Shown: positions 33,445 through 40,973 of the stretch, piece by piece
Layout: every line of letters begins with the position of its first letter
Numbering within the stretch: position 1 is the first letter of the stretch
Source of the DNA: Adhaeribacter terrigena
Lineage (GTDB): Bacteria > Bacteroidota > Bacteroidia > Cytophagales > Hymenobacteraceae
DNA: 64,000 bases
Direction of reading: 5' to 3'
NCBI RefSeq assembly: GCF_016623615.1
Contig: NZ_JAEHFX010000005.1
Span: forward strand, 248,001 to 312,000
Notes under the pieces: generated by a model
Seen by the model: only the letters and a program-made list of their open reading frames with translations
Databases searched by the model: none
Told to the model about the DNA's origin: nothing
Translations under genes and position numbers: made by a program

Positions 33445-33681
33445 TTAACTATAGCGGGGTTTATCGATATTAGGTTTGTTTGTGTTGCGGTTCGGGTGAC
33501 TGCCTAAGCGGGTATCGATCGTAGGTTCATCTACATCATCGGTGTACCGGGCTTCCAGTTCATTATATTGATCATCAAAATTTTCGATGTGAGCATCTTT
33601 CATCGTGCCTGTGCCTTTGCCGGCCGGGTTGCCTAAATTGCTGCGCGATTGTTTGTTGGTGGAATTACTTTTGTATGGCAT
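33445..33681 (-). CDS. Small hydrophilic protein, unknown function
   Basis: A 78-residue, highly charged protein without hydrophobic core (NKQSRSNLGNPAGKGTGTMK, DDQYNELEARYTDDVDEP, HPNRNTNKPNIDKPRYS). It has no signal peptide and looks disordered. A strong dedicated terminator and an A/G-rich ribosome-binding-like stretch before the ATG (AAGGAGG, 4-10 bases upstream on its strand) support it as a real gene. Together with the similarly hydrophilic product at 35538, the dehydrogenase at 36059 and the LigD polymerase it could belong to a set of stress-related genes; this is inference from the neighbourhood. I do not recognise the family. Confidence 0.65.
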   Translation of the reverse strand: MPYKSNSTNKQSRSNLGNPAGKGTGTMKDAHIENFDDQYNELEARYTDDVDEPTIDTRLGSHPNRNTNKPNIDKPRYS

Positions 33682-33809
33682 AATAACCTCCTTTTTTGTT
33701 AAACAATTGATTAATAATTTCCCCGACCTTATGCTGGCAGGGCTTCTTACATACTCGTTTCCAGGGTTTTGAGTTTTCTATATTTGAGTTTAAGCACTTT
33801 TTTCCTGCT

Positions 33810-33825
33810 AAAGGATAGCGTTTTT
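33810..33825. repeat. Dispersed 16-bp element upstream of the LigD polymerase gene
   Basis: AAAGGATAGCGTTTTT, preceded by GCACTTTTTTCCTGCT, which is the extended half. It lies 52 bases before the ATG. Confidence 0.7.
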
Positions 33826-33877
33826 ATCTGAAAATTCCCATTCGCCGTAAAAATCGGCAACATTACGTTTCTTTAAT

Positions 33878-34789
33878 ATGAACGCTGATAAGAAGATAAT
33901 TATTACGCATCCCGACAAAGTGCTTTTCCCCGAAGCGGGTTTTACCAAGCAGCACCTGGCAGACTATTACGAGGCCGTTTCCGGCTCCTTGTTACCCTTC
34001 CTGAAAAACCGGCCGATCATGCTGCACCGGTTTCCTCAGGGCATAGGCCACCACGGTTTTTATCAGAAAGATATCGGTAATGCTTTCCCGGATTGGATCT
34101 CCAGGGTTTTGGTGGCGCGCGAAAAACAGGACCCCATTGAACAGGCCGTTATCAATACGAAAGCCGCGCTGCGTTTTGTCATTAATCAGAATACGGTGGT
34201 GCTCCACCCCTGGCTCAGCACGGTAAAAGATCTGCACAAACCCGATAAAATTATTTTCGATCTGGATCCGGCCGAAGGTGGTTTTAAAACGGCGGTTAAA
34301 GGGGCTTTGCTGCTGCGCGGATTGCTGGAAAAAGAATACGGTCTTACCTGTTTTGTAATGACCACGGGCTCCAGCGGCCTGCACGTTACCATTCCCATAA
34401 AACCAAACCACGATTTTGATGCAGTAAGGCCATTTGCCCTGATGGTAGCTGAGCAGCTTTCGGCCTTGCACCCTGCAGAATTTACCACCGAGCAACGCAT
34501 AGAAGATCGGAAAGGCAGATTATTTGTAGATTATTTGCGGAATTCGTATGCGCAAACCGCCGTGGCGCCTTATGCGGTAAGAGCTTTGCCGGGTGCACCG
34601 GTAGCCGCGCCGCTTTTCTGGGAAGAGCTGGCAGATAAAAACCTGAAAGCCCAGCAATTCAACATCGTTTCTATGCCTGAGCGTTTGAAAAACGGAGGCA
34701 ACCCGTGGCAGGATTTCCGGAAAAACGCAATAAGTTTAACCAAAGCACTTGCCAAACAAAAAAGTGAAATGCAGCAAAAAAAAGCTTGA
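33878..34789 (+). CDS. Stand-alone LigD-type primase-polymerase (non-homologous end joining)
   Basis: A 303-residue protein of the archaeo-eukaryotic primase fold, equal to the polymerase (PolD) domain of bacterial LigD without ligase or nuclease domains. It begins with IIITHPDKVLFPEAGFTKQHLADYY and has RFPQGIGHHGFYQKDIG near 51-67. The catalytic Asp pair is IIFDLDP (Asp128, Asp130). TGSSGLHVTIPIKP carries the Ser-x-His of the family. RKGRLFVDYLRNSYAQTAVAPYAVRA holds the third acidic residue. Such enzymes add nucleotides, often ribonucleotides, at broken ends together with Ku. No ku or ligase gene is in the window, though both could be elsewhere. The gene is alone on its strand, with a 16-bp element on each side. 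Confidence 0.93.
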   Translation: MNADKKIIITHPDKVLFPEAGFTKQHLADYYEAVSGSLLPFLKNRPIMLHRFPQGIGHHGFYQKDIGNAFPDWISRVLVAREKQDPIEQAVINTKAALRFVINQNTVVLHPWLSTVKDLHKPDKIIFDLDPAEGGFKTAVKGALLLRGLLEKEYGLTCFVMTTGSSGLHVTIPIKPNHDFDAVRPFALMVAEQLSALHPAEFTTEQRIEDRKGRLFVDYLRNSYAQTAVAPYAVRALPGAPVAAPLFWEELADKNLKAQQFNIVSMPERLKNGGNPWQDFRKNAISLTKALAKQKSEMQQKKA

Positions 34790-34804
34790 AAAACGGTAGG
34801 GTTC
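34789..34804. repeat. Dispersed 16-bp element at the LigD stop codon
   Basis: AAAAACGGTAGGGTTC begins on the last base of the TGA. GGGCTTAAAAAGTC follows as extended half. Both convergent genes end within this 54-base gap. Confidence 0.65.
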
Positions 34805-34843
34805 AGGGCTTAAAAAGTCTGGAGCTTTAACTATGCTGAAGCG

Positions 34844-35425
34844 TTAAACAGTCAGGGTGCGTGCCTCGGGGCTCAGATCGCGGATAATGCGGCAGGGGTT
34901 TCCGGCAGCAAAAACATCGGCGGGAATATTGCTGGTTACCACGCTCCCCGCCCCGATCACACTCCGGTCGCCGATGCTTACCCCGGGACAGACAATAACG
35001 CCACCACCCAGCCACACATGAGAACCAATGGTTATCGCTTTCCCGGATTCGAGGCCGCTGGCGCGTTCCTGCCAGTTGAGCGGATGGGTGGCAGTATAAA
35101 GCTGCACATTGGGCCCGAAAAGAACCTGGTTGCCAATGGTAACCGGCATTACATCCAGAATTACGCAGTTAAAATTGAAAAACACCTTTTCGCCGACTGT
35201 AATGTTGTAGCCGTAATCGCAGTAAAAAGGTGGTTCAATTTGCAGGCTTTTGTCGCATTTGCCAAACAGTTCCTGTAAAAGAAAAAAACGCAGATCGGAG
35301 TCTCCCGGCCCCGTATTATTGAATTGCTGCAGTAAATTCCGGGCTTTATGCCTTTCGGCGGTTAGTTGCGGATCGGTGGCGTTATACAATTCTTCGCGGA
35401 GCATTTTTTCTTTCTCGGTTATCAT
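34844..35425 (-). CDS. Sugar O-acetyltransferase, maltose acetyltransferase type
   Basis: A 193-residue left-handed beta-helix acetyltransferase, of the usual length for maltose/galactoside acetyltransferases. The N-terminal helical cap is KEKMLREELYNATDPQL with ERHKARNLLQQFN, as in the Mac domain. The hexapeptide-repeat body shows FYCDYGYNITVGEKVFFNFN, VLDVMPVTIGNQVLFGPNVQ, YTATHPLN with the catalytic His, and IGSHVWLGGGVIVCPGVSIG, ending in VFAAGNPCRIIRDL, where the acetyl-CoA loop lies. It moves acetyl from acetyl-CoA to a 6-hydroxyl of a sugar; the natural acceptor is unknown. It is a single gene. The upstream side has a terminator and a 16-bp element belonging to the next gene on this strand. 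Confidence 0.94.
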   Translation of the reverse strand: MITEKEKMLREELYNATDPQLTAERHKARNLLQQFNNTGPGDSDLRFFLLQELFGKCDKSLQIEPPFYCDYGYNITVGEKVFFNFNCVILDVMPVTIGNQVLFGPNVQLYTATHPLNWQERASGLESGKAITIGSHVWLGGGVIVCPGVSIGDRSVIGAGSVVTSNIPADVFAAGNPCRIIRDLSPEARTLTV

Positions 35426-35444
35426 GGCTGCTGTTTTTTAGGTT

Positions 35445-35461
35445 AAGAACGCTATGGTTTT
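35445..35461. repeat. Dispersed 16-bp element with extended half next to a terminator
   Basis: AAGAACGCTATGGTTTT, then ACGCACAAAAAGTATAAAAA, then the hairpin at 35482. The order element, AAAAAGT, terminator is the same as at 20377 and 27965. Confidence 0.72.
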
Positions 35462-35481
35462 ACGCACAAAAAGTATAAAAA

Positions 35482-35518
35482 GCAAAAGGCCATTCAGCGA
35501 ACTGAACGGCCTTTTTGC
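35482..35518 (-). terminator. Terminator of the acidic protein gene at 35538
   Basis: GCAAAAGGCC ... GGCCTTTTTGC with an inner TTCAG/CTGAA stem. It lies 20 bases past the stop. Confidence 0.85.
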
Positions 35519-35537
35519 GCGATGCGAAGATGAGAAT

Positions 35538-35930
35538 TTAGCGGTTCGGTTCTTCGTCGTTGCGCAGCATTTCATCGGTAATATCCTCAACGCTTTGTTG
35601 CATGTGTTCCGTAGAGGGCATTTGCACAATGGGCTCATCTACTTCCTGCTCGTGTTCTGCCGTTGGAATTCCGTCAGGAATAATATTGCTGCTTTCGGCA
35701 GAATCGTCGTTTACGGTTACCGCGCTCGGGCCATTGCCGGAATCGGAGCCGAAACCGGTTTTGCCGTCGCGGTCGCCGAAACCACCGCGGGCGTGTTCGT
35801 TTTTCGGCGGATCGGCGCCGGGTACCAAATGCCCGGCCTTCATTTCTGCCATGTCTTCGCCGGTGCTGTCAATTATCCGTACCGGGCGTTCTTTGCCGGT
35901 TTTGTCGAGGTCTTTTTTATCGGTTGCCAT
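35538..35930 (-). CDS. Acidic, hydrophilic protein of unknown function
   Basis: A 130-residue protein rich in Asp, Glu, Gly and Pro with no signal peptide or membrane helix. The N-terminal third has KDLDKTGKERPVRIIDSTG, DMAEMKAGHLVPGADPPKNE; the middle is Gly/Asp-rich (GGFGDRDGKTGFGSDSGNG); the C-terminus is acidic and could be helical (EQEVDEPIVQMPSTEHMQQS, VEDITDEMLRNDEEPNR). It looks disordered, as many desiccation- or stress-related bacterial proteins do. It is 128 bases after the end of the dehydrogenase gene on the same strand and has a strong terminator. I do not recognise a family. Confidence 0.68.
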   Translation of the reverse strand: MATDKKDLDKTGKERPVRIIDSTGEDMAEMKAGHLVPGADPPKNEHARGGFGDRDGKTGFGSDSGNGPSAVTVNDDSAESSNIIPDGIPTAEHEQEVDEPIVQMPSTEHMQQSVEDITDEMLRNDEEPNR

Positions 35931-36058
35931 AATGCTGCTTTAGTGAGTAAAAATTCGTGAAACTAAATTGCCGGGTTTCGGGCTGAAAATGCCTACCGGA
36001 GTTTTTACCCCGGAAACCCTGGCGTTTTTAGCTTGTACTGAATTTTTGCTAAAGTAGT

Positions 36059-36916
36059 TTAGCTGCCCACCATTTCGCCGCCGTTTACGTGAATTACCTG
36101 GCCGGTTATGTAGGAGGCATCTTCGCAAGCCAGGAACACAAAGGCCGGGGCAACTTCGGCCGGCTGGCCCGGGCGTTTCATGGGCGTACTCTTGCCGAAT
36201 TTGCTCACCTGCTTGCCATCGAACGAAGCCGGGATCAGCGGTGTCCAGATCGGGCCGGGGGCCACCGCATTTACCCGGATGCCTTTTTCGGCTAAATTCT
36301 GCGAAAGCGACCGCGTAAACGTGGTAATGGCGCCTTTGGTAGCCGAATAATCCATTAAATGATCGCTGCCCCGAAACGAAGTAACCGAGGTGGTATTGAT
36401 AATGCAGTCGCCTTTTTTCATGTTGTCGAGCACCGCTTTGGTCAGGAAAAAATAAGCGAAAATGTTGGTGCGGAAGGTTTTTTCGAGTTGTTTTTCGGTT
36501 ATATCTTCCAGATTTTCCTGTTCGTGTTGTTCGGCGGCATTATTTATCAGAATGTTGATGCGGCCCATGGCCCGGATGGTTTGCTTTACGGCCTGCTGGC
36601 AGAACTTCTCGTCGCCTACGTCGCCGGCAATCAGCAAACACTCGCGGCCTTCGTTCTCGATCATCTTTTTGGTGTCTTCGGCGTCTTTATTTTCATTCAG
36701 GTAAATAATGGCTACGTCGGCGCCTTCGCGGGCAAAATGCACCGCCACCGCCCGGCCAATGCCGCTATCGCCGCCGGTAATCAGGGCAATTTTATTTTCC
36801 AGTTTGCCGCTTCCCCGGTAATTCCGGCGGATCACTTCCGGTTCTGGTTCCATTTTATATTCTTTGCCCGGCTGGGTATTTTGCGTCTGTTTAGAAATAG
36901 ATTTTGGTCTGGCCAT
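36059..36916 (-). CDS. Short-chain dehydrogenase/reductase, general-stress type
   Basis: A 285-residue SDR with an N-terminal extension of about 40 residues (RPKSISKQTQNTQPGKEYKM, then PEPEVIRRNYRGSGKLENK), as in the Bacillus stress SDRs YdaD and YhxD. The NAD(P)-binding site is ALITGGDSGIGRAVAVHFAR, followed by DVAIIYLNE and the NNAA motif (INILINNAAEQ). The catalytic set is Ser (INTTSVTSF) and Tyr-x-x-x-Lys (MDYSATKGAI). The C-terminus is SYITGQVIHVNGGEMVGS. The substrate is unknown. Its start is divergent to rsmI, with 219 bases between. A pair of 16-bp-like sites with a TG centre flanks it (36014-36032 and 37068-37085). Confidence 0.94.
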   Translation of the reverse strand: MARPKSISKQTQNTQPGKEYKMEPEPEVIRRNYRGSGKLENKIALITGGDSGIGRAVAVHFAREGADVAIIYLNENKDAEDTKKMIENEGRECLLIAGDVGDEKFCQQAVKQTIRAMGRINILINNAAEQHEQENLEDITEKQLEKTFRTNIFAYFFLTKAVLDNMKKGDCIINTTSVTSFRGSDHLMDYSATKGAITTFTRSLSQNLAEKGIRVNAVAPGPIWTPLIPASFDGKQVSKFGKSTPMKRPGQPAEVAPAFVFLACEDASYITGQVIHVNGGEMVGS

Positions 36917-37121
36917 AACGTGGTTCTTTATTGTTAATTTTTGAAACCTGCATGTGCTATACGAACCATTTACAGCCGCGTTTGTTTAGGCCGCCGGCCG
37001 GATAATGTTTTAAGAATAACATTAATAACAATATTCCTGCTTTCTGCCGGTTTAAACCTCCATTCCAGACGCCAGGGTTTTTAGCGGCAAAAACCGCTGA
37101 ACGCAGTTCCCGCAGATTTCG

Positions 37122-37129
37122 TAACTTTG
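37122..37129 (+). promoter_or_regulatory. -7 promoter box of the rsmI operon
   Basis: TAACTTTG matches TAnnTTTG. The rsmI ATG starts seven bases later, so the leader would be absent or only a few bases long. Confidence 0.55.
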
Positions 37130-37135
37130 GCAGCT

Positions 37136-37816
37136 ATGCAGGAAGAAACCAGCTTATTTTTAGTGCCCACGCCCATTGGTAACCTCGAAGACATTACGTT
37201 AAGGGCTATCCGGGTTTTGAAAGAAGTAGACGTAGTGCTGGCCGAAGACACGCGCACCAGCGGTAAATTGCTGCACCACCTCGGCATTGATAAACGCATG
37301 CACAGCCACCATCTGCACAACGAACACAAAGCCGTGGCACATCTGGTAGAACGGCTGAAAGGCGGCGAAAAAATGGCGCTGGTTTCCGATGCCGGCACGC
37401 CGGGTATTTCCGATCCGGGCTTTTTGCTTGTGCGGGCTTGCTTGCAGGAAGGCATAAAAGTAGAATGTCTGCCGGGCGCTACCGCCTTTGTGCCGGCCTT
37501 GGTAAAATCGGGTTTCAGTTCCGAAAGGTTTACGTTCGAAGGCTTTCTGCCCGTGAAAAAGGGTAGGCAAACCAGGCTCGAAAGTCTGAAAAACGAAGAG
37601 CGCACCATGATCTTTTACGAATCGCCGCACCGCATTTTAAAAACCTTAACCCAGTTTGCCGAGTATTTCGGGCCGGAACGCCAGGCTTCGGTTTCCAGAG
37701 AACTCACCAAAATGTTTGAGGAAACGCTGAACGGCAGCCTGGAAGAACTGGTTAAAATTTTCACCACTAAAGCTATAAAAGGAGAGTTTGTTCTTGTTGT
37801 GGAAGGCTGCAAATAA
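37136..37816 (+). CDS. rsmI: 16S rRNA (cytidine-1402-2'-O)-methyltransferase
   Basis: A 226-residue enzyme that methylates the 2'-O of C1402 in the decoding centre of 16S rRNA with SAM. The start is the ATG at 37136; a TTG nine bases earlier overlaps the promoter box and is unlikely. The tetrapyrrole-methylase fold shows LFLVPTPIGNLEDITLRAIRVL at the N-terminus, VVLAEDTRTSGKLLHHLGI, ALVSDAGTPGISDPGF (SAM loop) and GATAFVPALVKSGF. The C-terminus has FYESPHRILKTL and LTKMFEETLNGSLEELV. Length is a little short of the enterobacterial enzyme because the C-terminal domain is missing. It is the first gene of a chain with lnt and an inositol phosphatase. Confidence 0.97.
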   Translation: MQEETSLFLVPTPIGNLEDITLRAIRVLKEVDVVLAEDTRTSGKLLHHLGIDKRMHSHHLHNEHKAVAHLVERLKGGEKMALVSDAGTPGISDPGFLLVRACLQEGIKVECLPGATAFVPALVKSGFSSERFTFEGFLPVKKGRQTRLESLKNEERTMIFYESPHRILKTLTQFAEYFGPERQASVSRELTKMFEETLNGSLEELVKIFTTKAIKGEFVLVVEGCK

Positions 37817-39449
37817 TCGCAAATATTTACCGTTGCTGGCTATTGCCGGCGCGTTTTTACTTTGGCTCGGCTGGCCGGTTAAACCCCTGCCGCTGTTCCT
37901 GTTCTTCGGGCTGGTGCCGCTGTTTTTAATGGAGCGCATCATCGAGCATCCTTCTTTTACAAGGCCGGCGGCTACGTTTTTCAAATACGCGTATCTGTTT
38001 TTTGTGCTCTGGAATGCGTTTGTAACCTATTGGGTATCGTATTCTACCTTGCCGGGCGGCATTGCGGCCGTGCTTTGCAACGCGCTGCTCATGTGTATTC
38101 CGGCCATGCTCTTCTTTTTTACCAAACGCCGGTTAGGCCCGAAGATCGGTTATCCGAGTTTTATCGTTTACTGGCTCGCGTTCGAATATTTCCACTTGGG
38201 CTGGGACTTAACCTGGCCATGGCTGACGTTGGGGAATGGTTTTGCGCAGCGGCCGGAATGGGTGCAATGGTACGAATTTACCGGTTTTCTGGGTGGTTCG
38301 GTTTGGTTGCTGGTGGTGAATATTTTGTTCTTCAAAGCATTTGTAGATCACCCAACTAAAACCTGGAAACCGTATTTGCTGCCTGCACTTTTGGTGGTCA
38401 TTCCCATAGCGATTTCCTACGGCATTTATTTCAGTTACGAAGAAAAAGGCGCCGAAGCGGAAGTAGTGGTGGTGCAGCCGAACATCGATCCCTACGAAGA
38501 AAAATTCCGCGACGGAAAAAATTACTTACCTATAGACCAGCAACTAGGGCGTTTGCTTACCCTTTCGGAGCAGACCATTACGCCCAAAACCCAATTATTA
38601 GTCTGGCCGGAAACGGCGATCGGCGAGAATTTTCAGGAAGACCAGATCCATTCTTACCCGAATATTAATACGCTGAAAAGTTTTGTAGGCAGTCGTCCGG
38701 GGTTGGATCTGTTAGCCGGCATTAATTCGTACACCCTTTATCCGGATGAAAAGTCTGCCACGGTTTCGGCGCGTTTCCGGGAAGACCTGGGCTACTACGA
38801 TGTGTTCAATACGGGCATGTATCTGACGAATAAAGGCGAAATTTCGCTCTACCACAAATCGAAACTGGTGCCGGGCGTAGAGAAACTGCCATACCCCAAA
38901 TTCTTCAAGTTTTTAGGTCCGCTGGCCATTGATCTGGGGGGCATGGTGGGCACGCATGGCACGCAGGAAGAACGCACCGTTTTCCCGCATTCCGGAACCG
39001 GGCAACCAGCTTCGGCACCCGTGATCTGCTACGAATCGGTTTACGGCGGCTACGTGAGCGAATATATAAGAAACGGCGCTACGCTGATCTGCATTATTAC
39101 CAACGATGGCTGGTGGAGCGATTCGCCAGGTTATAAACAGCATTTGCAATACGCTACGTTACGCGCCATCGAAAACCGCCGCAGCATTGCGCGTTCGGCC
39201 AACACCGGCATTTCGGGCTTTATAAACCAGCGCGGCGATTTCCTGCAAAAATCGGAATGGTGGAAACAGGCAGCTTTGCGCGAAACTGTAAAACTGAACA
39301 CCGAATTAACCGTTTTCAGCCGCACCGGCGATCTGATTGGTCCGGCGGCGCAGTGGCTGACCTTAGCGCTGATCTTTTACGTATTGCTGCATAAAATTCT
39401 TCTTCGCAAACCGCATCACCCGCATTATGAACCTAGAAAATCTTTGTAA
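37788..39449 (+). CDS. lnt: Apolipoprotein N-acyltransferase
   Basis: A 553-residue inner-membrane enzyme that adds the third acyl chain to the N-terminal Cys of lipoproteins. About six helices in the first 215 residues are followed by a periplasmic nitrilase-like domain and one C-terminal helix (ALIFYVLLHKILL). The catalytic residues are visible: Glu275 in LLVWPETAIGE, Lys359 in LYHKSKLVPGVEKLP and Cys414 in APVICYESVYG. The start is probably TTG at 37788, preceded by AGGAG, giving a 29-base overlap with rsmI; no ATG occurs before residue 48, which would cut into helices. The gene overlaps the next one by 23 bases. The many lipoproteins in this window are its substrates. Confidence 0.95.
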   Translation: MFLLWKAANNRKYLPLLAIAGAFLLWLGWPVKPLPLFLFFGLVPLFLMERIIEHPSFTRPAATFFKYAYLFFVLWNAFVTYWVSYSTLPGGIAAVLCNALLMCIPAMLFFFTKRRLGPKIGYPSFIVYWLAFEYFHLGWDLTWPWLTLGNGFAQRPEWVQWYEFTGFLGGSVWLLVVNILFFKAFVDHPTKTWKPYLLPALLVVIPIAISYGIYFSYEEKGAEAEVVVVQPNIDPYEEKFRDGKNYLPIDQQLGRLLTLSEQTITPKTQLLVWPETAIGENFQEDQIHSYPNINTLKSFVGSRPGLDLLAGINSYTLYPDEKSATVSARFREDLGYYDVFNTGMYLTNKGEISLYHKSKLVPGVEKLPYPKFFKFLGPLAIDLGGMVGTHGTQEERTVFPHSGTGQPASAPVICYESVYGGYVSEYIRNGATLICIITNDGWWSDSPGYKQHLQYATLRAIENRRSIARSANTGISGFINQRGDFLQKSEWWKQAALRETVKLNTELTVFSRTGDLIGPAAQWLTLALIFYVLLHKILLRKPHHPHYEPRKSL

Positions 39450-40218
39450 GCACGTTATTTCCGAAACCCGTTGCGTTGGCGCTTTTATCAGAGAAGAAGG
39501 CCTGAAGTTCGACACTTCTAAAATCGAACACAAAGGCTTTAATGACCTGGTTTCGTACGTAGATAAAGAAGCGGAAAAACAGCTGGTAGTGGCCCTGAAA
39601 AAGCTGTTGCCCGAAGCCGGTTTTATAACCGAAGAAGGCACCGAAACTACCCGGCAGCAAACCTATAACTGGATCATCGATCCGCTGGACGGCACTACCA
39701 ATTTCATGCATGCGCTGCCGGTCTTCTCGATCAGTATTGCGCTGATGCAGGAAAACGAAATTGTGCTGGGCGTGATCTACGAAATAAACCGCGACGAAAC
39801 CTTTTCTTCCTGGAAAAACGGCGGCGCTTTCCTGAACGATAAATCCATTTCCGTTTCCAAAGCTGAAAAACTGGCCGATTCATTAGTAGCCACCGGTTTT
39901 CCGTATACCAATTTCGGGCAGGCGGAAAAATACCTGAAAATTCTGGGCGGGTTCATGGCCAAATCGCACGGCGTGCGGCGTATGGGTTCGGCGGCAGTAG
40001 ATCTGGCGTATGTGGCTTGCGGAAGGTTTGAAAGTTTCTTTGAATTTAACCTCAATGCCTGGGATGTAGCCGCCGGTGTTTTAATTGTGCAGGAAGCGGG
40101 CGGAAAAGTTACCACGTTTAAAGAAGCCGGTGATCCCGTTTTTGACCGGGAAATTGTAGCGAGTAATACTGCGGTGCATGGGGAAATGTTGAACGTTATT
40201 AAAGAAAGTAACTGGTAG
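39427..40218 (+). CDS. Inositol monophosphatase family protein
   Basis: A 263-residue metal-dependent phosphatase of the IMPase/SuhB family. The metal site residues are Glu70 (FITEEGTE) and the DPLDGTTNF motif starting at Asp85, with the second motif WDVAAGVLIVQEAGGKV near residue 218. GSAAVDLAYVACGRFESFFEF is also typical. Family members remove phosphate from inositol 1-phosphate, PAP or fructose 1,6-bisphosphate; the substrate here cannot be told. It is the last gene of the rsmI-lnt chain, overlapping lnt by 23 bases. The stop is followed by a composite repeat rather than a hairpin terminator. Confidence 0.93.
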   Translation: MNLENLCKHVISETRCVGAFIREEGLKFDTSKIEHKGFNDLVSYVDKEAEKQLVVALKKLLPEAGFITEEGTETTRQQTYNWIIDPLDGTTNFMHALPVFSISIALMQENEIVLGVIYEINRDETFSSWKNGGAFLNDKSISVSKAEKLADSLVATGFPYTNFGQAEKYLKILGGFMAKSHGVRRMGSAAVDLAYVACGRFESFFEFNLNAWDVAAGVLIVQEAGGKVTTFKEAGDPVFDREIVASNTAVHGEMLNVIKESNW

Positions 40219-40427
40219 CTTTTTAGTTGAGAAGCATAGCGTTTTTTCTCAGTCATCCCGAATCTTCGTCATTCCACTTTTTTCGTCATCCCGACGTCAG
40301 GAGGGATCTATTTAAGCTAATAGTTAAGTTTGAAATTGACTTTTGATGCCTGAAAGGATACCGTTTTCATAGCTGGCTTCCTTTCTTAGCTATTAACTTT
40401 TTACTTTCAAATAAGCGTTCTCCCTCG

Positions 40428-40534
40428 AGCCGGGTGGCTTCGTTTCTGCGTTCGCGGCTGCAACCTTACCTGCCCTACCGGGCTGCCTGAAGGCACCGGT
40501 AAGCTTGGAGGCCGCTCTCACAGAAACTGGTATC
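40428..40534 (+). repeat. Structured repeat core, copy 3, with compensatory changes
   Basis: The third stem reads CTTACC with GGTAAG here, where copies 1 and 2 have CTTCC with GGAAG. TTTCTG/CAGAAA, GCGGC/GCCGC and GCCC/GGGC are unchanged. The right flanking hairpin is weakened (ACTGGTATCATG). Confidence 0.75.
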
Positions 40535-40684
40535 ATGCTCCTTCGTCGTGGGCTTCTTTTTAGTTTAGTTTTCTTCAATACGTGGTTTTCGGGCTTCGCT
40601 GCGCTGGCGGTTTACGTGAAAGGAAAATAGGAAATGAATTCTGATAATTCTAAAATTCTGTAAATCCTGATTCTGACAAACATT

Positions 40685-40764
40685 CATTGCCGTTTGCTTC
40701 AGCTGACGGTACTACAGGGGAGAAAAGCTCCCCTCCTTGAAAAGGAGGGGGTTGGGGGTGGTTG
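40685..40764 (+). repeat. 80-base repeat with C/G-rich hairpin, copy 2
   Basis: TTCATTGCCGTTTGCTTCAG, CTGACGGTACTACAGG and a CCCCTCCTT/AAGGAGGGG palindrome followed by GTTGGGGGTGG. It matches 9340-9419. Confidence 0.75.
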
Positions 40765-40914
40765 ACTTGCACTGCTGATTGCGAAATCTGAAACAGACAA
40801 ATACATGCATAATCCTGTCACTCCCTTAATCCTTAAAATCGTGTTCAGACAATTGCCCTTTGCTTTAGCTGTTAGATTATTGCTGGAGCTTTCTGATCCT
40901 GACTTTTTCCTTTC

Positions 40915-40929
40915 AAAACATAGCGTTTT
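40915..40929. repeat. Dispersed 16-bp element upstream of the gene at 40974
   Basis: AAAACATAGCGTTTT with GACTTTTTCC before it as extended half; it lies 44 bases before the ATG. Confidence 0.68.
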
Positions 40930-40973
40930 CCCATTCAGAATCGTAACTTAACACGGTTCAGAAAAGAAAAACG

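Larger units (their letters stand above)
40231..40850 (+). repeat. Composite intergenic repeat, copy 3 (gap 40219-40973)
   Basis: The 755-base gap holds no gene. Order: 16-bp element (40231-40247), TCATCCCGACG and GGAGGGATCTATTTAAGC, element (40353-40367), AT-rich lead, folded core (40428-40534), CGCTGCGCTGGCGG, an 80-base repeat (40685-40764) and the AATCCTGTCACTCCC tail ending in GTGTTCAGAC. A decayed 80-base repeat and a further element (40915-40929) follow, up to the next gene. Confidence 0.85.

Noticed and set aside
40393-40578. A 61-codon minus-strand frame through the folded repeat (with VRAASKLTGAFRQPGRAGKV-like text)
   Set aside because: The frame comes from the structured repeat; at 5034 and 8740 the same sequence has insertions that break or alter it, while the pairing is kept. 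Structure, not coding, is conserved.
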